Source of the DNA: a virus
Length of the DNA stretch: 64,000 bases
IMG/VR virus record: IMGVR_UViG_3300003890_000025
Location: 1-64,000 of that record
Strand: one strand, 5' to 3'
A program made the position numbers and the translations under genes. The notes under the pieces are model-generated. The model was not told the DNA's origin. It ran no database searches and saw only the letters and a list, made by a program, of their open reading frames with translations. Each line of letters begins with the position of its first letter. Within the stretch, counting starts at the first letter, position 1. Of the stretch, positions 27,329 to 36,601 are shown piece by piece.

Positions 27329-27507
27329 ATAGCTACCCTCCTTTCCTCTAACCTAATTCTTATTTTATTAAAGAACATCTCACGCTCTGCCTGAGACATT
27401 TTCTCCGTAAGTAGATTAAAATCACACATAAAGTCGGAATCCTTCCCCTCACCTCGAAGGATTCTTTGATATATGGCTTCTTCTAGAACTATTGGCTTAA
27501 GAAACAT
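27298..27507 (-). CDS. Small fibre-module protein, unknown
   Basis: 69 residues, charged and helical (MSQAEREMFFNKIRIRLEER), no recognised domain. It overlaps the previous gene by eleven bases and the start of the spike gene by about 31 bases, and carries that spike's ribosome site within its own coding sequence. The overlap favours translational coupling of the three small genes to the spike. Confidence 0.55.
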   Translation of the reverse strand: MFLKPIVLEEAIYQRILRGEGKDSDFMCDFNLLTEKMSQAEREMFFNKIRIRLEERRVAILLTGQEPIV

Positions 27508-27778
27508 AACGATCCAGATTTATTTTCAATTGGTATATCTGTTGTTGGCTTACTTCGTCGAAATATGGATCAAGGTTTTCCTCATCAATCCACTGATCTA
27601 ATATTTGCTGTAATTCCTCTTTTGTCTTTTCTATTACGTTTTCATCATCAATAGACTCATATGCAATAATCGCTGTCTGACTTCCGTCTGATTTAGCTTT
27701 TACGTGAGTAAATAGACTAGATTTCACTGCTGCTGGCTCGTTTTTATTTATATTATTTACTAAATAAAATTTAACCAT
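27497..27778 (-). CDS. Small fibre-module protein, unknown
   Basis: 93 residues starting MVKFYLVNNINKNEPAAVKS, with an acidic helical C-terminal half (ELQQILDQWIDEENLDPYFD). Proteins with this start are common beside fibre genes in podoviruses. No enzymatic motif is seen. It overlaps the upstream gene by eight bases. Confidence 0.55.
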   Translation of the reverse strand: MVKFYLVNNINKNEPAAVKSSLFTHVKAKSDGSQTAIIAYESIDDENVIEKTKEELQQILDQWIDEENLDPYFDEVSQQQIYQLKINLDRYVS

Positions 27779-28301
27779 AAGTTAGACTAGTCCTATCGTC
27801 CCATATATTATCAAAATCGGAATCTCCATCAGCAAAAGTTATTGCTAGATTAGAAGACTCGTCTATCTTGCTAACTTGCCATACGGCTGCTGAAGTTAGG
27901 CTACCTGGTATAGCCTTTCCTATGTAAGTTACATTAGGAGTAGAGGTATCATCTAATTGTATAGCAAAAGCTTTATTTACCACGTTATCTGTATCAGCTT
28001 TTATAGTTTTAGAATCTATAGACGTTATGGTGGCCTCTGTCGCCGCTCCAGTAGGTAGACTTATGGTTCCAATTATATTATTAATATCCCAAGTACCAGA
28101 CTGTTTTACTGATATAGTTCCATCAGAGTTTATCTGTAAAAAATCTACTCCATCTCCTACCTTTATACTGTCATCACTGTGATCGAGGTCTACTGATATC
28201 TCAGCCGAATCTAAGCTGAGAGAGGCGTCCGTCCTAATCCTATTATTTACTTCATCGTAGGCTAATCTTAGTACTTGAAAGGCGTCTAGGTTTGTTGACA
28301 T
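27771..28301 (-). CDS. Small virion protein, paralog 2 of a three-member family
   Basis: 176 residues. The start MSTNLDAFQVLRLAYDEVNN is shared with the genes at 31001 and 16661. It continues with beta-rich segments (DDSIKVGDGVDFLQINSDGT) and ends with a short tail. It precedes two small genes and a spike gene in one overlapping set. A fibre-attachment role is inferred from the repeated context. Confidence 0.6.
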   Translation of the reverse strand: MSTNLDAFQVLRLAYDEVNNRIRTDASLSLDSAEISVDLDHSDDSIKVGDGVDFLQINSDGTISVKQSGTWDINNIIGTISLPTGAATEATITSIDSKTIKADTDNVVNKAFAIQLDDTSTPNVTYIGKAIPGSLTSAAVWQVSKIDESSNLAITFADGDSDFDNIWDDRTSLTYG

Positions 28302-28304
28302 TTT

Positions 28305-28451
28305 CTAACGTAAAAGCCAAATTAATAAGGCTATTAGTCCTCCGTTAATAAGTAAACTAAGTCGTAGTATTATATTATTTTTTTTGTAGTGCCTATACTT
28401 AGTGCTTCTCTGCATGCCTCTAGTAATGGGCGTAATTTTTATAGTTCCCAC
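28305..28451 (-). CDS. Small single-TM protein with GTG start
   Basis: 48 residues: a basic N-terminal half (RGMQRSTKYRHYKKNN) and one C-terminal transmembrane helix (about 27-47). The GTG at 28451 is preferred over an ATG twelve codons later because AGGGGAG lies seven bases before it, while the ATG has no spaced site. It fills the gap between a fibre and paralog 2 and ends four bases before paralog 2 starts. Confidence 0.5.
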   Translation of the reverse strand: MGTIKITPITRGMQRSTKYRHYKKNNIILRLSLLINGGLIALLIWLLR

Positions 28452-28475
28452 TAATATACTCCCCTATCACGCAGA

Positions 28476-31001
28476 TTATTGTGCTATATCTTCAATTATC
28501 GCGTGAGTACAAGTAATTGTATTATTAGCATTAGCCACACTCCATTGTGCGGTAATATCAAGAGTTTGTGCTGCTGTTGTGTCAAGGGTCTGGTTTGCCG
28601 TGTTAAATAACTCCATCTCAAATGGAGCCGAGAACGAACTCTGATGCATCTTAACTGCTCCGCTACATATAACCTTACCAGAAGATCCTGCCTCAAAAAC
28701 TTGTAATAGAAGCTCCATACTCCACATTCTATTAGTTAGTGCTGCCGTTTGAGTTATAGCTCCTGTAGAGGCTAGAACAGTAGAACCAGCTTTAAATTTG
28801 ATAGTAAGGTCTGGAGGTGCTGCATCAGTAGAGTAGAAACCACTCATTTTGACTCTGAGTATTCGACCTTTACTTAAAGAGTCTGCTGGGATTTGTGCTG
28901 CAGTGGTGTTGTTGTTTATATATCCAATACCAAAAGTGTAAGAGGAAGTACCGCTAGATGTTGCGTTCTGAGACATCGTGATTTGAGTAGCACTATCTAT
29001 TGACAATATGACAGTTCCAGATGGTATTCCTGTACCTGATATTGATCTTCCTTCTGACAGTAGGGCTGTGGACGATAACCCAGTTATGATTGGAGATCCG
29101 CTGGTTCGAGTACCTGAAATAGATAATTGACCAGGAAGTAATGAAGTCTCTGCGTTTGTATTACCAACAGCTCTGTAAGTAAACGAGCTAAGCATAGCAG
29201 AGCCCATTCTTTCTGTTAGTAGCTTAGTAGTAGTAGGAGCCATCTTACAGCCATTGACTAAGAAGTAATAATTACTCGTACTGTCAATTTTCATTCTTGA
29301 GTCTGCTGGGCCTTCAAATAAAGCACCAGACCCAGTAATCTCACAGTCGTAAATTCCGTCGTTCTCTCCGTTTTGGGTAGCGTTTTGCCACAACAATCCA
29401 TTAGAGATTAAAGAATCGCTGATATGCGACCACCTATTGATGGCGATAGCTCTTTCAAAACGACATCCTTTAGCATACACTAGTTCTACTGTATTAAATA
29501 TCGCAAAGCTTGATCTATCAAGAGCTTGTCCGCAAAGGCTTCTTATACGGGTATTGTATAATGACAGGTATAGATTCCCAGCACTAATACTGTCAGCCTC
29601 TATTCCTTTAGAACTAGCAGTAATAGCAACAGTTCCAGAAGCAGTCGCGTTTCTGGTCATAGTTATAGATGTTGCCGACACTATTGATCTAATATAAGTA
29701 TTAGAGGGTATTCCTGTCCCCGTAATATTTTGTCCTACAGACAGCCTGGCTGTTGATGTAAGTCCAGTTATAACGTTTGATCCGCTAGTAGTGGTTCCAT
29801 CCTGTCTACTTTTTCCGTTGTCATTACCCCAGACCATTACGTTACATATTGAGCTATGTGTCGAGGATGACCCGTTCGTGGCTCCGTTGTCTAAGTACTT
29901 TAAAGAGCCGCTTAACATTATATTACGGTATATATCATGAGTATCTTTGCCCACGATGCTTGAGTTGACAGATACGATATGAAACGCTGATCGTATACCA
30001 GCTATGTTAGGCATTACAGGAAGTTGTACTTCAAAATCATGGTAAGGGTCTATTCCTGCATTAGGTGCCCAACTTGATCCTCCTGGAAAAGTTCCTAAGG
30101 ACGCTGGGCCCATAAAAATTGTAGTAACGCCTTTACGGGTCAGATCACAATAGAACTTATCTGCTATTGTAGGGAACGTAAGTGTTACCGTACCAGATGC
30201 TGTAGCGGCTTGGCTTAATACTAAAGACGAGTTTGCACTAGAGTAGGTCACGCTAACGACAGTAGTACCGTCTGGAATACCTGTACCTTTAACTGCGGCC
30301 CCAACCATTCCAGTATAGACATAATTAAGTCCAGTAACTGAAGTAGATGTGTTAGTAGTAGTCCCTATTAACTGCATAGGGACTTCTACATTGAGCAGCT
30401 CGTTAGTTATAGATTGAGTTAAGCTCGCAGAAAGCGTGGCTCTCATCTTAGACGACACTACAGCTATAGCAGTAATAGTAGTTCCTTCAGGTATTCCTGC
30501 TCCAGATATCGAAGCCCCTACCGCGTTTTGTCCACTATATCCAAAATCTTCTACGTAATTATTCCCACTAGTACCAGTAGCCCTAACTTTAATTGCAGTA
30601 GATGCTGGAACGTATGTCTTACCAGGAGCCAAAACTACCCAGTTATTTGCGGCTTGTTCTGCTGTACCAGTGGCTCGTGGAATAGATGCGTAGGCGTCAT
30701 TAAGATCGTTGAACTGCTGAACTCCATAGGAAAATACGTCATTAGTAGGAAATACTGTGATTTTATCAGCCCTAAGAGATCTGATGGAATTACCAGCTAA
30801 TTTATTAAATGCTTGAATTACTGAGTCAGCGTCAGTAACTGTACCTGCTGACTGTGAGAATCCTTGTAGGATGGCATCCCTGACTCTAGCTTCAGTTAAA
30901 TATAAATTACTAGAACCTTCCACTATGTCATCAGTACTTTGGATATCATCAGCATAATCCAAATTACCTACTACTTGATTAAATGTAAACTTCTTAGCCA
31001 T
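28476..31001 (-). CDS. Tail fibre/spike with repeated GTGIP modules
   Basis: 841 residues from the ATG at 31001, which overlaps the upstream stop as TAATG and has GGAG nine bases before; an in-frame TTG fifteen bases earlier lies ahead of that site. A short attachment-like N-terminus (TEARVRDAILQGFSQSAG) leads to a long beta-structured body. A module of the type GTGIPSGT.I.SI.SAT.ITM..NATASGT occurs four times, near 30400-30520, 30190-30310, 29620-29750 and 28950-29065. The centre (HDIYRNIMLSGSLKYLDNG, CNVMVWGNDNG) looks like a beta-helix. Function as receptor-binding spike is inferred. Confidence 0.7.
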   Translation of the reverse strand: MAKKFTFNQVVGNLDYADDIQSTDDIVEGSSNLYLTEARVRDAILQGFSQSAGTVTDADSVIQAFNKLAGNSIRSLRADKITVFPTNDVFSYGVQQFNDLNDAYASIPRATGTAEQAANNWVVLAPGKTYVPASTAIKVRATGTSGNNYVEDFGYSGQNAVGASISGAGIPEGTTITAIAVVSSKMRATLSASLTQSITNELLNVEVPMQLIGTTTNTSTSVTGLNYVYTGMVGAAVKGTGIPDGTTVVSVTYSSANSSLVLSQAATASGTVTLTFPTIADKFYCDLTRKGVTTIFMGPASLGTFPGGSSWAPNAGIDPYHDFEVQLPVMPNIAGIRSAFHIVSVNSSIVGKDTHDIYRNIMLSGSLKYLDNGATNGSSSTHSSICNVMVWGNDNGKSRQDGTTTSGSNVITGLTSTARLSVGQNITGTGIPSNTYIRSIVSATSITMTRNATASGTVAITASSKGIEADSISAGNLYLSLYNTRIRSLCGQALDRSSFAIFNTVELVYAKGCRFERAIAINRWSHISDSLISNGLLWQNATQNGENDGIYDCEITGSGALFEGPADSRMKIDSTSNYYFLVNGCKMAPTTTKLLTERMGSAMLSSFTYRAVGNTNAETSLLPGQLSISGTRTSGSPIITGLSSTALLSEGRSISGTGIPSGTVILSIDSATQITMSQNATSSGTSSYTFGIGYINNNTTAAQIPADSLSKGRILRVKMSGFYSTDAAPPDLTIKFKAGSTVLASTGAITQTAALTNRMWSMELLLQVFEAGSSGKVICSGAVKMHQSSFSAPFEMELFNTANQTLDTTAAQTLDITAQWSVANANNTITCTHAIIEDIAQ

Positions 31002-31393
31002 TAGACTACACTCCAAGTAATACTATCTAATCTATATTTACCGCTAACTAAAGTATAAGAGAATTGCTGTACTACCGTAGATGTGGTTATGGAGGCACTA
31101 GTAAATTCAATCTTGTCTACTCTCTCATCTGCCGTACCAAAGTCTAACCAAGTAAAGGATTGTATTAGGTCGTGAGCAGCTAGTACCTGCTGCCTAAGGT
31201 TATTGACAAATACTCTTTGAGTACCAGTAGTTGTGCCGTCCTCAGATCCTACAGTAAATATGTTATCTGGAGCTGCTATTTCTACTTCGGCAGATCCAGC
31301 AGATACTGTCAACTCCGTATCTACTCTGAGGCGGTTCTCTATTTCGTCGTATACGTTCTTTATTACCTGTTGATAGTCTAAATTAGTACTCAT
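31001..31393 (-). CDS. Small virion protein, paralog 1 of a three-member family
   Basis: 130 residues, starting MSTNLDYQQVIKNVYDEIEN, closely matching paralogs at 27771 and 16661 in the first 25 residues. The C-terminal half is beta-rich (YTLVSGKYRLDSITWSVV). It is translationally coupled (TAATG) to the following spike gene and lies directly after the portal gene. Confidence 0.6.
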   Translation of the reverse strand: MSTNLDYQQVIKNVYDEIENRLRVDTELTVSAGSAEVEIAAPDNIFTVGSEDGTTTGTQRVFVNNLRQQVLAAHDLIQSFTWLDFGTADERVDKIEFTSASITTSTVVQQFSYTLVSGKYRLDSITWSVV

Positions 31394-31404
31394 TTCGTCT
31401 CACC

Positions 31405-33447
31405 TTATCCTATATTTTTATTTAAACCCTCTTCAGCCGTTACTGGTAGGTCTTGAAAAGGTTCTGGGGGGGATGGCATACGTGGGGAAGCTATATTCTG
31501 CGCAGCCTCAGTTCCTACTGGTACTTGGTCCATCAGTTCTGGTGGGATAGTCTCATCTTCTTGTATATTAGCGCCCTCAGGACCTATGGGCTGCTCTGCT
31601 GGATTAGGCGGTAACGGTTGCTGATTAGTTAAGGCTAGCTCTCCAGGATCAGTGACCCTTAATAAATTGACATGTTCTCTAATATGATCTAATACTATTT
31701 GCACTAAATTAGGATCAGCCCTTAAGTCTGGATCATTTAATAGAGCCTTATGTTCCATAACATGTAACTGATGTTTGTCTAAAGATAAAGCTGGTACTGT
31801 TTCGCCAGACATCATTTTCTCATTTTCTTTTCTAATTAATAATAACTCGGACTGCTGACCTTCTACAAGAGTTTCTAATTTACCTGTATTTAAAACAGTA
31901 AAATACTCTTCCACGTTATTAATAAGCCCCATTTGTATAAGTTGATTAGCTATTTCTAATCTACCAGCCGTGGTCCTAGATAAAGGGTTCGCAACTTCTA
32001 CTGCTACTCGATTAATAGATGCTAAATCATCCCCACTAAACTCTTCTAAATTAGCTTTCTGTGACTTACCTACTATAGCAGCTACTCTAGGTACTTTAGC
32101 GAATAATTGTAATAATCTAATAGTACCAGTTCCTACATTTTCTACTAATCTAATATAGGATTGTTGTAGTCCGTTAGCAAACTGTATAGCCTGCGCTTGT
32201 ACCATAGCCAAAGATGAGGCCGATCTTAAACTAGCTTCTGGCTGACCTCTAGTAACACTATTGATACCAGAAATTGTCTCCATCGCCTGTTCTAATCTAT
32301 CTATCATATTAAATATCTCGGCAGGAGTCTGTACTAAATTTAATGGCTCTGGCTTTGCTCCAGCTTGATTGTACTCTATTATGTTTAAGCCACCAGATAA
32401 ACTAGCTAAATTTATATCTGAACCCTTTGGTATTAGTATATTCTGCACCCCGAAAGCATTTTGATTAGTAAGAATTACACTATATAATGAGTTTAAAGAC
32501 TCTTGTAATGGCATTAACTCGAACATTATGGTAGAACCAAAAGGAGTGCCTAAAATGTCTGATGCTGCTATTCTATAAAGAGGTATTTCTGGGTAAGGTA
32601 GAGGACCATCATATAAAATAGCTTCTGGACTAACGAATACACAATATCTACCATCTGGTAAGGAGTCTGATTTTTTATGATAAAACTCCCAAACTTCAAT
32701 GTCATCCGTTTCAAACTCTTTTAAAGATGACACTTTAAATTTAATTAAATCTGATTTAGTAGGTGCTTCTAAAATTTTATCACTTATTTCTGGGTACTTA
32801 GCGGCTAGATCAAATCTATTTTTGTAGCTTCTACACATAATCCAATTATGTTGAGAGCTATCTTCTTTAGAACTATCCCTAATAACATCTAATGGAGATA
32901 AGTTTGTATATTTTATATCCCCTTCGTATATAGGTATCTGAGTTCCTGTCTCTTCATTTATCTCATAATCATAAATCTCACCGCTAGTAGAATCCCACTC
33001 CATTTTTATATAACCCTCAGTTAGTACCACAGCGTAGGTTACAGCTCTTTTTAGATGATCTTCTAAATTCTTCTCTTTTAAATAATACTCTAACAAGCCA
33101 TTAGCTAAATATGTTTGAGTTAGTGATTTATAGTCAGTGTTTACAGACCTAGCCTGAAAAGACGGCCTACTAGCCATTATCATATTTATTATATGATCTG
33201 CTATGTTGCGATAATGATTAACAGGCAGTTGTACCAACTCTCCCTGCTCTCCTGTGTAAGTTACTGAGTGACTTTCATCATCTTTAAAGAAATAACCATG
33301 ATAATATTGCCAAGATTTATAGATTTTATCTAAATATTGACTACTTATAGCCGATTTTTTAATAGCATCAGCCTTGTCTAGTAATTTCCTTGCTAAGGTA
33401 TTAGAGTCTTCAGTAGCAAAGTATTTGGTTTTATTATTATTACTCAT
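31405..33447 (-). CDS. Portal protein
   Basis: 680 residues, P22-like size. The N-terminal part (SWQYYHGYFFKDDES, RNIADHIINMIMASRPSF) is typical of the portal clip/wing, followed by SPLDVIRDSSKEDSSQHNWI and the stem-to-crown helix region (DRLEQAMETISGINSVTRGQ, SLAMVQAQAIQFANGLQQS). The C-terminal 60 residues are proline-rich and disordered. It is transcribed directly after TerL, the canonical order, and would form the dodecameric DNA gate of the procapsid. Confidence 0.85.
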   Translation of the reverse strand: MSNNNKTKYFATEDSNTLARKLLDKADAIKKSAISSQYLDKIYKSWQYYHGYFFKDDESHSVTYTGEQGELVQLPVNHYRNIADHIINMIMASRPSFQARSVNTDYKSLTQTYLANGLLEYYLKEKNLEDHLKRAVTYAVVLTEGYIKMEWDSTSGEIYDYEINEETGTQIPIYEGDIKYTNLSPLDVIRDSSKEDSSQHNWIMCRSYKNRFDLAAKYPEISDKILEAPTKSDLIKFKVSSLKEFETDDIEVWEFYHKKSDSLPDGRYCVFVSPEAILYDGPLPYPEIPLYRIAASDILGTPFGSTIMFELMPLQESLNSLYSVILTNQNAFGVQNILIPKGSDINLASLSGGLNIIEYNQAGAKPEPLNLVQTPAEIFNMIDRLEQAMETISGINSVTRGQPEASLRSASSLAMVQAQAIQFANGLQQSYIRLVENVGTGTIRLLQLFAKVPRVAAIVGKSQKANLEEFSGDDLASINRVAVEVANPLSRTTAGRLEIANQLIQMGLINNVEEYFTVLNTGKLETLVEGQQSELLLIRKENEKMMSGETVPALSLDKHQLHVMEHKALLNDPDLRADPNLVQIVLDHIREHVNLLRVTDPGELALTNQQPLPPNPAEQPIGPEGANIQEDETIPPELMDQVPVGTEAAQNIASPRMPSPPEPFQDLPVTAEEGLNKNIG

Positions 33448-33466
33448 ACCTACTTCTATTTGTTTA

Positions 33467-34933
33467 TTACTTATTATTCTTTATAAATAAGCTCTTTATT
33501 GCATCAGCCGTTGAATTTATAACATCGGCACCCTTGTATAAAACAGACCCTGGTATTCTTCCCCAATCGTGTGGATAAGGATTTCTATGATACTGTATGT
33601 TTCTAATTAAATATACTAAACAATCTACTAAATCAAAGTGAGACCCCCTCTCTGTTCTTTCAAAAGTTTTTCTATTTTTAGTCCAAGTAGCCGTATGTAG
33701 CTGATATATAAGCTCTTTACATCTAGGATTAATTATTAATTGCTCAGAGTGTACTTTTAATCTTAACTCATTTATAGCAGTTGCTTTTTCGTCTTTCTTA
33801 GTAGGTATAAATAAAACTCCATGTAACCTATTTAAATCATTAAGAGTAATTAAATCATCATCTGATATTCTAATATAAACAGGCTGAACCTCTAGTGTTT
33901 TTGGATTCACCCACAATTGACTCTCTTTATCTTTTATTTTATTAGCTAATATCTCAGTTGTCATTTCAGTACCATTCAATAATAACTCATCCTCAACTAC
34001 TACTTTATTATTTTTAAAATCGTAGTAAGCGAATAACACACCAGTTTTATCTACAAACCCAAGATCCATTGACGTATAAGCGTCGTAACGCGGAGGTCGA
34101 GGCCACTCTTTAACAATTACAGACTCTTTTTCTTGTGTAAATTCTGGTACAACTGCCCTCTCTTGATTTACAATAAATTTACACATAAACTCACGCTGCC
34201 AAGTATCTGATAACTCTCCTCCAACCTCAGCCTTTAATTCTTCTACGGCCTCTAGTGTTAACCTATTACACATTGGAGGAGGATCGTTTTTTATACTATT
34301 TAAAACGTCGTATATATTCTTAAATAAGTATGAATTATTAGACTTAGCCTCAGCTACTAGGGTAGTATAATAATGCTCTGGTTCAACTGGAGGGGTAGAT
34401 GATATTATTATCTTACCACGAGTAGTTAATGTTTGTGGTAATAGTATATTTTTAATAAGATTTTCTAAATCATCCATAAAACCAGCCTCATCTACTATAC
34501 ATAAATGACTGGTTTGTCCCCTAAGTCTTTCTGCATTACCTTCATCAGTTCCTTCTATTTGAATAGACGATCCATTCTTAAAGGTATAAGATCTATCATG
34601 CCTAATATAACTAGGCCTTAAGTCTGAAGGACAGTCCTTTAATATATCAAACATGGTAGGTATTATAAACCTCTGCGCCATGAACGCTGTAGGACAGGCG
34701 TATCTTACTATAGTACCTGGATCTGATAAGGCTGCTTCTATAGCTATTATTAATAAAGAATATGATTTACCCATTCTTCTTGGGGCAGTTATAACTAGTT
34801 TACGTTGTTTTGATTTCTTATATAGATTATATACGTCTTTTTGAGCAGAGTCTAATTTCCAATGTAATACTCCTCGTCTCCAGAGCTTTTCTATTGCTAA
34901 ATCTTTAGTAGTAACTGCTGTTTTCTTTGTCAT
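33467..34933 (-). CDS. terL: Terminase large subunit
   Basis: 488 residues. The ATPase half shows Walker A APRRMGKS (50-57), Walker B LCIVDEAG (144-151) and coupling motif SSTPP (178-182). The nuclease half begins with the RNase H-like acidic motif SMDLGFVDKTG (D290), followed by a second acidic site near DDDLI, and ends with FDLVDCLVYL. It packages DNA into procapsids through the portal encoded next. Length and motif order are normal. Confidence 0.9.
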   Translation of the reverse strand: MTKKTAVTTKDLAIEKLWRRGVLHWKLDSAQKDVYNLYKKSKQRKLVITAPRRMGKSYSLLIIAIEAALSDPGTIVRYACPTAFMAQRFIIPTMFDILKDCPSDLRPSYIRHDRSYTFKNGSSIQIEGTDEGNAERLRGQTSHLCIVDEAGFMDDLENLIKNILLPQTLTTRGKIIISSTPPVEPEHYYTTLVAEAKSNNSYLFKNIYDVLNSIKNDPPPMCNRLTLEAVEELKAEVGGELSDTWQREFMCKFIVNQERAVVPEFTQEKESVIVKEWPRPPRYDAYTSMDLGFVDKTGVLFAYYDFKNNKVVVEDELLLNGTEMTTEILANKIKDKESQLWVNPKTLEVQPVYIRISDDDLITLNDLNRLHGVLFIPTKKDEKATAINELRLKVHSEQLIINPRCKELIYQLHTATWTKNRKTFERTERGSHFDLVDCLVYLIRNIQYHRNPYPHDWGRIPGSVLYKGADVINSTADAIKSLFIKNNK

Positions 34934-34941
34934 AATAACAG

Positions 34942-35250
34942 CTAATTATTACCTTCATCTTCATCTACTACGTTTATTAGGTTATTAGTATCTACAGTCT
35001 GAGCTATTTTTAATAAATCTTCTGTTTCTATAGATTCTTCTTCTTTAGAAACTACTGTAGCCGATATAGTAGTAGGGTCTCCTTTAGCTAACATTAGATT
35101 TTTTGTTAGTATATCGTATATTCTTACTTCCTCGAAAGTTAAAGTACGCTCTCTAGCAGCTTGTTTAAGTCTTTCTAGTTGCAACTCTGCTATTTCTTGA
35201 GAAGTACTAACTACCTGTACTATCGAGTCTATTTTTTTCTTTCTTGGCAT
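34942..35250 (-). CDS. Terminase small subunit candidate
   Basis: 102 residues: a basic start MPRKKKIDSIVQVVS, a central helical part (QLERLKQAARERTLTFEEVR) and an acidic tail. It ends nine bases before the TerL start, where the small terminase is expected, and its size and helical core are compatible. There is no clear HTH signature, so the call rests mainly on synteny. Confidence 0.55.
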   Translation of the reverse strand: MPRKKKIDSIVQVVSTSQEIAELQLERLKQAARERTLTFEEVRIYDILTKNLMLAKGDPTTISATVVSKEEESIETEDLLKIAQTVDTNNLINVVDEDEGNN

Positions 35251-35295
35251 AAAAAAGTAGACCCTCCCTGGTCAAACAAGCTCTTCCTAAGAATA

Positions 35296-35547
35296 TTATT
35301 TTCTATATAGGCTCATAGTAGCTAACTTAGCTTCCATATTAGATATTCTAGTTTCGAGCTCTTCGGAAATACTCTTAGCTTTCCTGTGGTTTAAAAACTT
35401 TAATAGACCTTCTAGTACTATTATGGAGATACAGAGTAAAACTCCTCCAATAGGAAAATCTCCTCTAATAATAAAACTAGATACCATTGATACAAATGAA
35501 ATTAGAAACCAAGGCAATAAACCTAATTTATTAAACAAGTTATGCAT
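35296..35547 (-). CDS. Two-TM protein, holin-like
   Basis: 83 residues with two transmembrane helices (about 9-26 and 32-49), separated by IIRGDFPIGG, and a cytoplasmic coiled-coil tail (AKSISEELETRISNMEAKLA). The topology suits a holin or a membrane adaptor. It overlaps the upstream gene by eight bases and lies upstream of the terminase genes rather than by the endolysin. Confidence 0.5.
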   Translation of the reverse strand: MHNLFNKLGLLPWFLISFVSMVSSFIIRGDFPIGGVLLCISIIVLEGLLKFLNHRKAKSISEELETRISNMEAKLATMSLYRK

Positions 35548-35893
35548 TTACTTGACCTGATCCTTCTAAGTCTTTTTGTTCTTGTGCTTTAGCTTCTTCT
35601 TGCTTTTTGATTTCTTCATAAGCAGCTCTAGCAGCTTTAACCCACTCATGATTCTCATATTGAGATAGTAATTGCTTGTAGGTGGCTGTTAAAAATTCTA
35701 CTAGTTGTACAACTACTTTGGCGTGAGTCCCAGAAAAATTACCACTAATAACAGTACTTCTATAAGCAGTAAAATCTCCTAAAGCTTTTTCTAATTCTTT
35801 TACATCTTCTGGTCTTTGATTAAAATCAAACTTATTATATGATGAATTATCTTGGCTGTTATTGTTATTTAAATCTTGTGAGTTATCTGACAT
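35540..35893 (-). CDS. Unknown late-block protein
   Basis: 117 residues. The first 20 are asparagine/serine-rich and disordered. The middle STVISGNFSGTHAKVVVQLV and FLTATYKQLLSQYENHEWVK is a compact helical domain pattern I have seen in hypothetical phage proteins near terminases. The C-terminus is charged helix (EEIKKQEEAKAQEQKD). Function unknown. Confidence 0.5.
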   Translation of the reverse strand: MSDNSQDLNNNNSQDNSSYNKFDFNQRPEDVKELEKALGDFTAYRSTVISGNFSGTHAKVVVQLVEFLTATYKQLLSQYENHEWVKAARAAYEEIKKQEEAKAQEQKDLEGSGQVNA

Positions 35894-36066
35894 ATTAAAT
35901 CTCCTTTTATACTGCCCTAAAAGGGTAAGTTATTGGTGAATCGTCCTATTTAAGGGTAGATTCTATTTATAGAGTTATTAACTGTCTTACAGCATTTTTT
36001 TCTAATATTTTCCCAAACATGGGATTATCTGCGTTAGTCATCAACTCTAACTATATTTGTTTACCT
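35894..36066 (-). other. Intergenic region in the late block
   Basis: 173 bases with no firm gene. It contains CCCTAAAAGGG near 35924, a short symmetrical element close to the ribosome site of the next gene, and a 24-codon frame (ATG at 36041, product starting MTNADNPMFGKILEKNAVRQ) with a poor ribosome site. No terminator is visible, so late transcription should pass through. Confidence 0.35.
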
Positions 36067-36231
36067 CTATTCCTGATTATTACTCTCTAAGAATAATATA
36101 ACCTTTTTAGAGATATCCAACTCTTCTTTTAATGCTCTAATTTTATCTTGAGCATCCCTTAAATCAGTCATTAGAGACTTCACCCTTTCCTCTAAGACTT
36201 TAATCCTATCTAAATATTCTGATTCAATCAT
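36067..36231 (-). CDS. Small coiled-coil protein
   Basis: 54 residues, all helix with heptad leucines (MIESEYLDRIKVLEERVKSL, DAQDKIRALKEELD). The ATG follows the preceding stop with no gap (TAA ATG), so it is probably translated by re-initiation. It could be an oligomerisation partner for one of the neighbouring small proteins; no fold is recognised. Confidence 0.55.
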   Translation of the reverse strand: MIESEYLDRIKVLEERVKSLMTDLRDAQDKIRALKEELDISKKVILFLESNNQE

Positions 36232-36600
36232 TTACGCCTCTGGTATATCCTCATCTTTATTAAGTAAAGATTTAACCTCCTCTGAAAAAGTTTTGAAAAA
36301 CTCTTCTTCTTTTTCAGATATATTCTCAGTTTTTTCGGTATTATATTCATCGTCTTTGTTAAGAGAGGTTAAGAATTTATCCAACTCTGCTATAACTAAA
36401 TCCTTAGTTTTTTTATTTTTAGATTTATATGCTACAAATAACATTCCCTCTAATCCCTGAATAAGATATGTCCACTGTATTAGTAATAATTTTTTACTAG
36501 TCTCTGATTTCAAGTCTCTAATAGAGTTACATAAATCTTTTACAACTTCAACTATACTTCGTACTTGATCTACTGAAAGAGCTTTAATTTCTTGTTTCAT
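36232..36600 (-). CDS. Unknown helical protein
   Basis: 122 residues, helical, with an acidic C-terminal third (EKTENISEKEEEFFKTFSEE). No recognised domain. It lies one base after the membrane-anchored protease gene in the same operon and directly before the coiled-coil peptide. Confidence 0.5.
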   Translation of the reverse strand: MKQEIKALSVDQVRSIVEVVKDLCNSIRDLKSETSKKLLLIQWTYLIQGLEGMLFVAYKSKNKKTKDLVIAELDKFLTSLNKDDEYNTEKTENISEKEEEFFKTFSEEVKSLLNKDEDIPEA

Positions 36601-36601
36601 A

